A stretch of DNA of 64,000 bases. Source: Cellulophaga sp. BC115SP (GTDB lineage: Bacteria; Bacteroidota; Bacteroidia; Cytophagales; Spirosomataceae). The stretch covers positions 17,660 to 81,659 of the forward strand of contig NZ_JAAALB010000026.1 of NCBI RefSeq assembly GCF_009905545.1, written 5' to 3'. Of this stretch, positions 59,331 to 64,000 are shown piece by piece. Position 1 is the stretch's first letter. Every line of letters starts with the position of its first letter. The notes under the pieces are model-generated. The model was given only the letters and a program-made list of their open reading frames with translations. It ran no database searches and had not been told where the DNA came from. The translations under genes were made by a program, and so were the position numbers.

Positions 59331-60668
59331 CTAACGTTCAAACAAAAGTCTTTGACCTGTTTTACTTTCGTCGAATGCGCCATTTTCGTAAGCCAAGTGT
59401 CCTGATACAATCGTATGTGTCACTTTAGAACGAAGTGTAGTGCCCTCTAGTGGTGACCAACCGCACTGGTATAGTACGTTTTCTTTCGATACTGTTACTT
59501 CATCATTCAAGTCTACCAACACCAAATCTGCCCAATAACCTTCACGGATATAACCTCTTTTCGAGATTTGGAAACAGTCTGCTACAGCGTGAGACATTTT
59601 TTCAGCGATTTTTTCTAAAGAGATTTTACCTTCTTTATAAAACTCTAACATCAACTGTAATGGGTGTTGTACCAATGGCAAACCCGAAGGTGATGACCAA
59701 TAAGGATTTTGTTTTTCTTCCCAAGTATGTGGTGCGTGGTCGGTTGCGATTACATCAATGCGGTCATCGAGCAAGGCTGCCAACAATTGTTGTTTATGAC
59801 CATCAGCTTTTACGGCAGGATTACATTTGATTTGGTTACCCAATGTTTCATAATCACGAGCATCAAACCAAAGGTGATGAACACAAACCTCCGAAGTGAT
59901 TTTCTTATCTTTTAAGGGAATATCATTACGGAATAAATGCGTTTCTTCGCCTGTTGTGATGTGAAGAATATGCAAGCGAGCACCATGTTGTTGTGCCAAC
60001 TCAATCGCCATTGAAGACGATTTGATACAAGCTTCCACATTACGGATTTCAGGATGAACTCTTGGGTGTGGATTATCTCCGTATTTCTCTTTGTAAAGCG
60101 CCGAATTTGCACGAACAGTAGCCTCATCTTCGCAGTGCGTAGCAATTAAAGTTGGGCTATTCGAGAAAATATTTGTTAACGTTTTCTCATTGTCTACCAA
60201 CATATTTCCTGTTGATGAACCCATGAAAACTTTGATACCACAAATATTTTGAATATTAGTTTTGAGAACTTCCTCGATATTGTCGTTTGAAGCACCCATA
60301 TAAAAAGAATAGTTCGCCAAAGAGGTACGAGCAGCAATGTCGTATTTGTCTTGGAGTAATTCTTGAGTAAGGGCGTTCGGAACGGTATTAGGCATTTCCA
60401 TAAAAGTGGTTACGCCACCCGCCACACCTGCACGAGCCTCAGAATGAATACATGCTTTGTGGGTAAGACCTGGCTCACGGAAGTGCACTTGGTCGTCGAT
60501 TACGCCTGGTAAGAGGTATTTGCCTGTCGCATCAATGGTTTTGTCGGCTGAGATTCCGCTTAAATTAGTGCCAATTTGGTCGATAAAACCATCTTTTACT
60601 AAAATGTCAGCAACTTGAATTTTGCCTTCGTTGACAACTTGAGCATTGAGGATTAGAATAGAGCTCAT
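59331..60668 (-). CDS. pyrC: Dihydroorotase
   Basis: Cyclises carbamoyl-aspartate to dihydroorotate in pyrimidine synthesis. 445 residues, amidohydrolase fold of the class-I, allantoinase-like length. Metal ligands: DDQVHFREPGLTHK, ATHCEDEA, HILHITTGEE and VIATDHAPHTWEEK. The carboxylated-Lys position may be in GIKVFMGSSTGNM. HYDantoinase or allantoinase cannot be fully excluded from the motifs, but VHFREPG and DHAPHTWEEK favour dihydroorotase. The promoter element lies inside an inverted repeat upstream. Confidence 0.9.
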   Translation of the reverse strand: MSSILILNAQVVNEGKIQVADILVKDGFIDQIGTNLSGISADKTIDATGKYLLPGVIDDQVHFREPGLTHKACIHSEARAGVAGGVTTFMEMPNTVPNALTQELLQDKYDIAARTSLANYSFYMGASNDNIEEVLKTNIQNICGIKVFMGSSTGNMLVDNEKTLTNIFSNSPTLIATHCEDEATVRANSALYKEKYGDNPHPRVHPEIRNVEACIKSSSMAIELAQQHGARLHILHITTGEETHLFRNDIPLKDKKITSEVCVHHLWFDARDYETLGNQIKCNPAVKADGHKQQLLAALLDDRIDVIATDHAPHTWEEKQNPYWSSPSGLPLVQHPLQLMLEFYKEGKISLEKIAEKMSHAVADCFQISKRGYIREGYWADLVLVDLNDEVTVSKENVLYQCGWSPLEGTTLRSKVTHTIVSGHLAYENGAFDESKTGQRLLFER

Positions 60669-60681
60669 GGAGGAAAAAATT

Positions 60682-60730
60682 AAGGAGTTATGAGTGTGGC
60701 AACAAAATTACCCATAACTCATAACTCCTT
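60682..60730. repeat. Inverted repeat around the pyrC promoter element
   Basis: Perfect 14-bp arms AAGGAGTTATGAGT (60682-60695) and its complement (60717-60730) surround TAATTTTG on the minus strand (60703-60710), a -7 element for pyrC. Same arrangement as at 10797-10856. Confidence 0.65.
60703..60710 (-). promoter_or_regulatory. pyrC -7 promoter element
   Basis: TAATTTTG on the minus strand, 35 bp before the pyrC ATG. Confidence 0.45.
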
Positions 60731-60821
60731 GCTAATTTTTTTTGAAAAAACTCAAAATCTAACTTCAGTCTAATGCCAAACTTTGCTTTGTCTGCACATG
60801 ATGTTTGGCAAAGAACAATAC

Positions 60822-62816
60822 CTATTTTACTTCCAATACCTTAAACTCTGTACGACGGTTCATTTGGTGTTCTTCTTCGGTACACTCTACGCCGTCGGCA
60901 CATTTGTTAACCAACTGTGATTCGCCATATCCTTTGGCTACGATACGAGCGCGTGAGATACCTTTCGAAATAATATATTCAACCGCAGAATCAGCACGGC
61001 GTTGACTTAATTTTTGGTTGTAATCCGTCGAAGCACGTGAATCCGTATGCGAACCTAACTCCAATTTAATGGTTGGGTTATCTTGTAATATCTGAACGAT
61101 TTTGTCCAACTCCACACTCGCATCATTGCGAATATTTGATTTATCTAAATCGTAATAAATGGGGGCAATATGGAAAAGTTTCGTGATTTCTTTACCAACT
61201 TCTGGCTTATCGAGAGAGATATTGACGTAATAAGTCGTATCGTTTTCGGCTTTAGTCAATTTTTCTAAAGGAACTTCTTTTCCAATCATGGTAAAAGGCT
61301 CACGCTTGATGAAATAACCTTTTTTATCTGTTACAAGCGTATATGACTTTCCTGCCTCAACTCTGATTTTACCAAAACTGCCATCAGCTTTAGTAAAAAC
61401 TTCTTCCAGTGCTTGTTGGCTTTCGTTGTCCAAAATAGCTACACGTACCGAATCTAGCCCTTCATTTTTAACGTCGCTCACGACGCCTGCCAAAAAGTAA
61501 CGAATGGTTTTCTTAGCGGGATCTTTTTGTGCTACAATAGGAGGGGTTTCTTGGTATTTTTTGCCTGGCTGAGTATTTTCATAATAGTAGATATCGTCGT
61601 CACCTTTACCACTATCACGATTTGAGGCAAAATACCCTTTCGTTGAATCAATCGCTACAAGCCCAAAGTCATCAAATCGAGAGTTGAGAGGCAAGCCTAA
61701 ATGCTCTACCTGAATTTCTCCATTTTTACGAGTAGCTATATATAAATCCAAACCACCTAAGCCTGGGTGTCCGTCAGAAGCAAAATATAACTTTCCATCG
61801 GCAGATACATAAGGGAACATTTCATCGCCAGCCGTATTGATGTCGGCACCCATATTGATCGCACGTCCAAAACGACCTGCATTGTCAATATTGGCTCTGT
61901 ACAAATCCAAGCCACCCTTACCTCCAGCACGGTTTGAGCTAAAATACAAGGTCCGACCATCATTAGAAAACGACGGGCTACCATCCCAAGCCAATGAGTC
62001 AGAGACAGAAATCAATTCTGGCTCACTCCAAACACCATCATTTAGCTTAGAAATATACAAGTCTACATCTGGAGATTGGTCAGAACGCTTTCCTGTATTA
62101 CCACGAGCAAACACCATTGTTTTGCCATCACGTGTAAAGGCTGGAGTGCCTTCGTTGGCATTATCCTTAAAGATATTGGTACTAAACAAGCGAGGAGTTC
62201 CTACTTCAGTTGGGCTATTGAGTGGAGCACGATAAAGACCAAGATAAGGTAAGCCATTGTTTTTATAGGTTAACTCTTTGCGAGAAGCCGTAAAAATCAA
62301 ATCTTTATCAATCAAAATTGGAGAAAATTCTGAGCCAGACGAGTTGATACTTACAGGTTGAATCTCGATAAAAGTCTTTTTGTTGGCAAGTGCCAAAACT
62401 TCAGGGAGCATATCCAACTCAGCAATAGCTTTGTTTTTGAACTCCTTGCTAGGTACGCCCGAAAGATATTTCTCAAGGTTTTTAGCGGCATCCTCATATT
62501 TGCCTTGTGCTTTTTGTGCATAGGCTAAATGGAAACGAATATCGTTTTCACGACTACCGGCCGTCAAGGCTTTCTCATAATATTCGCCTGCCTGAAGCAT
62601 GCGGTTAGAAAGACGATATGACTCAGCAATCAAAAATGCGGATTTGGCAGTTTCGTAATTGGCAGAGCTCGATTTTTGAAACTCCTTGATTGCCAATTCA
62701 TATTCTCCGTTTTCAAACTTTTTCTGTCCTTTCTTAAACGACTGTAAAGCCGAGTTACAGCTCCCGAGCATCAATACTGTGGACAATAAGTATATTGAGG
62801 TACGAAGTTTTTGCAT
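60822..62816 (-). CDS. PorE-like lipoprotein: TPR, PD40 propeller, CRD and OmpA domains
   Basis: 664 residues. A lipoprotein signal (SIYLLSTVLMLGSCNSA, lipidated Cys about 20), TPR-like helices (about 25-140, FENGEYELAIKEFQKSSSAN), a PD40 propeller (about 150-420, GRTLYFSSNRAGGKGGLDLY, GKLYFASDGHPGLGGLDLY), a carboxypeptidase-regulatory-like domain (about 440-530), and an OmpA peptidoglycan-binding domain (about 555-664, IYYDLDKSNIRNDASVELDK, LELGSHTDSRASTDYNQKLS). This order and length match PorE, the T9SS component that ties the machine to peptidoglycan. The orthology is inferred from architecture, as several paralogues share it, including the one at 53306. Confidence 0.82.
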   Translation of the reverse strand: MQKLRTSIYLLSTVLMLGSCNSALQSFKKGQKKFENGEYELAIKEFQKSSSANYETAKSAFLIAESYRLSNRMLQAGEYYEKALTAGSRENDIRFHLAYAQKAQGKYEDAAKNLEKYLSGVPSKEFKNKAIAELDMLPEVLALANKKTFIEIQPVSINSSGSEFSPILIDKDLIFTASRKELTYKNNGLPYLGLYRAPLNSPTEVGTPRLFSTNIFKDNANEGTPAFTRDGKTMVFARGNTGKRSDQSPDVDLYISKLNDGVWSEPELISVSDSLAWDGSPSFSNDGRTLYFSSNRAGGKGGLDLYRANIDNAGRFGRAINMGADINTAGDEMFPYVSADGKLYFASDGHPGLGGLDLYIATRKNGEIQVEHLGLPLNSRFDDFGLVAIDSTKGYFASNRDSGKGDDDIYYYENTQPGKKYQETPPIVAQKDPAKKTIRYFLAGVVSDVKNEGLDSVRVAILDNESQQALEEVFTKADGSFGKIRVEAGKSYTLVTDKKGYFIKREPFTMIGKEVPLEKLTKAENDTTYYVNISLDKPEVGKEITKLFHIAPIYYDLDKSNIRNDASVELDKIVQILQDNPTIKLELGSHTDSRASTDYNQKLSQRRADSAVEYIISKGISRARIVAKGYGESQLVNKCADGVECTEEEHQMNRRTEFKVLEVK

Positions 62817-63428
62817 ATAGAAATAGATTTTTTGTAACGGCGATAGGCTTTAGGCCACTTAAATTAGAAAAGAATTTTAAACTTTTTGTTTATTTCTTAC
62901 AGACTTATTTTTGGTAAAGACACAATCCAAGCAAAAATCGTTGACAGCTTATGTAGAAAAAGAAAAAGTTTTACGATACAACTATATTCCTCTTGGACAA
63001 GAAACTTCATTTACACTAAGACCGTGATTTTCATTTAATAAGTAAGGAGCTAGATGCCCATGCTATTGTTTTTCAACAATATCATAACAAGACAATCCTA
63101 ACTATTTACGAATTTAGGTACTTTGACCGTTTATTAAACGAATTTTAGCTGAAAATGATTGTACTTATATGATATAAGTATTGTTAAACCTTTCAGAATG
63201 AGTAAAATAGGGGTTTTTGAAAAATATAAAAAATTGTACTTTCAAAAGTTGGGATTTATCATAAAAAATATTGTACCTTTGCACCCCGAGTTTAATAGTT
63301 AGAATGATAAGTGTTCTAATAGTCAGTAGGTTACAAGGCTATGGCCTTTTGTTTTTATTATTAAACAAAACGAAGTTTAATAATTTGATTACAGCAGTGA
63401 TGTTGCAATTTTTTAACAAATCAAAAAG
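62817..63428. other. Long divergent region with promoter and structured leader
   Basis: A 612-bp gap. The left 400 bp show nothing recognisable. A promoter lies at 63249-63281. The leader that follows has three small hairpins: TAGAA/TTCTA (about 63300-63320), AAGGC/GCCTT with a T-rich tail (about 63336-63360) and TTATTAAAC/GTTTAATAA (about 63358-63384). Confidence 0.5.
63249..63281 (+). promoter_or_regulatory. Promoter of the arginine-rich repeat protein gene
   Basis: TTG (63249-63251) and TACCTTTG (63274-63281, followed by CA) are 22 bp apart. The start codon is about 148 bp further, leaving a long leader. Confidence 0.65.
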
Positions 63429-64000
63429 ATGAGAAAGAGAATTCAAAAAGAAGAATTTAGTCCTGAAAGAAGAGAACAATCACGTACGAGAAGAGAAGAA
63501 TTAAAGCGTGAATTAAGAGGTGAAGCTCCTGCTAAAAACGAGCGCTACTCAGATAAAAAATCATTTGACTCAAACGAGTCGCGTCCTGCCCGCAAAGATT
63601 TCAAACCAAATTTCGAGAAAAAAGATTTTAACCGTGACGACTCACGTCCACGTCGTGAAGGTGGCTTCAATGGCGAAAAGCGTGAATTCCGTCCAAAATT
63701 TGAAGATAAAGGTCGTGGCTTTGAAAAGCGTGACTTCAACCGTGACGACTCACGTGGTCCACGTCGTGAAGGCGGTTTCAATGGCGAAAAGCGTGAATTC
63801 CGTCCAAAATTTGAAGATAAAGGTCGTGGCTTTGAAAAACGTGACTTCAACCGTGACGACTCACGTGGTCCACGTCGTGAAGGCGGTTTTAATGGTGAAA
63901 AACGTGAATTCCGTCCAAAATTCGAAGATAAAGGTCGTGGCTTTGAAAAGCGTGACTTCAACCGTGACGACTCACGTGGTCCACGTCGTGAAGGCGGTTT
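63429..64000 (+). CDS. Arginine-rich repeat protein, probably N-terminus of an rRNA pseudouridine synthase (partial)
   Basis: The first 190 codons, open to the window end; no stop. It starts RKRIQKEEFSPERREQSRT and then consists of a 37-residue repeat (FNGEKREFRPKFEDKGRG, FEKRDFNRDDSRGPRRE), with starts at about 63660, 63771, 63882 and 63993, exactly 111 bp apart. The first repeat lacks the Gly of SRGPRRE. The segment is highly charged and disordered, as in RNA-binding tails. In Bacteroidota such tails often precede RluB/RsuA-type pseudouridine synthases; that is recollection and context-free here, since the catalytic domain lies outside the window. Confidence 0.6.
   Translation, partial: MRKRIQKEEFSPERREQSRTRREELKRELRGEAPAKNERYSDKKSFDSNESRPARKDFKPNFEKKDFNRDDSRPRREGGFNGEKREFRPKFEDKGRGFEKRDFNRDDSRGPRREGGFNGEKREFRPKFEDKGRGFEKRDFNRDDSRGPRREGGFNGEKREFRPKFEDKGRGFEKRDFNRDDSRGPRREGG
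63660..64000 (+). repeat. 111-bp in-frame tandem repeats
   Basis: Units start at 63660, 63771, 63882 and 63993 (the last truncated by the window). Units differ by only a few mostly silent changes (for example AAG/AAA and TTT/TTC), so recent expansion or gene conversion is likely. Confidence 0.92.

Noticed and set aside
63545..63961. Long minus-strand ORF (138 residues) in the repeat region
   Set aside because: It is the reverse complement of the 111-bp repeats of the plus-strand gene; repeats of a length divisible by three keep several frames open. The plus-strand frame has a promoter, start codon and sensible composition.

Overview
The window reads as chromosomal DNA of a Bacteroidota bacterium, most likely a Cytophagales member; a Flectobacillus/Arcicella-like relative is a guess from gene content and style, not a demonstrated assignment. 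The sequence is AT-rich. Genes are short-spaced and on both strands. Many promoters show the Bacteroidota -7 element TAnnTTTG. There is type IX secretion (T9SS) machinery (a PorP/SprF protein beside a giant protein with a gliding-motility-type C-terminal domain, and a PorE-like OmpA lipoprotein), a TonB receptor with a DUF4249 lipoprotein, and TlpA/DUF4369 and DUF349 proteins. I saw no rRNA, tRNA, CRISPR array, transposase or phage gene. The DNA looks like core chromosome with many dispersed palindromic intergenic repeats.

Layout. 1-4.6 kb: nagA, an NTF2-like secreted protein, an exported amidase and a small four-helix membrane protein. 4.9-12.4 kb: a GmhB-like phosphatase, RNase R, proC, a TlpA-like thioredoxin and gatB. 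12.7-16.3 kb: an ECF sigma factor with a membrane partner, two small lipoproteins, a MerC-type protein behind a palindromic operator, and a 43-residue lipoprotein. 16.4-20.5 kb: arginine decarboxylase, an Mpl-type Mur ligase and trpA. 20.7-28.4 kb: the T9SS pair and EttA. 28.9-36.4 kb: a DUF349 protein, then trpE-G-D-C-F-B on the minus strand behind a complete attenuator (leader peptide with three consecutive Trp codons, antiterminator and terminator). 36.6-44.1 kb: purB, an orphan histidine kinase, then GNAT, Old Yellow Enzyme, exported DJ-1/PfpI protein, second Old Yellow Enzyme and a Crp/Fnr regulator. 44.3-53 kb: DUF4249 plus TonB receptor, XRE regulator, prfA, two lipoproteins, a GH3 protein and rnhB. 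53.3-64 kb: two PD40/OmpA proteins, a GlpF-type channel, ruvB, a membrane protein, pyrC, and an arginine-rich repeat protein running off the end.

The best-supported regulatory discovery is the trp leader (36.19-36.45 kb). Its stall codons, stop codon, antiterminator and terminator are positioned as classical ribosome-mediated attenuation requires. Next are a TGTGA-N6-TCACA palindrome upstream of the first Old Yellow Enzyme gene, in a cluster that encodes a Crp/Fnr regulator with a CRP-like recognition helix, and the operator over the merC promoter.

The most striking structure outside genes is the repeat content. Most convergent gene pairs here are separated by a strong bidirectional hairpin with a shared TCGAAA/TTTCGA core, embedded between GAGTGATT-type repeats (family A). 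A second family consists of 130-150 bp imperfect palindromes bounded by TACGAAGGATT and its complement (family B). A third is made of GCCTAGTGCCT-type repeats (family C). All three look like non-coding dispersed elements.
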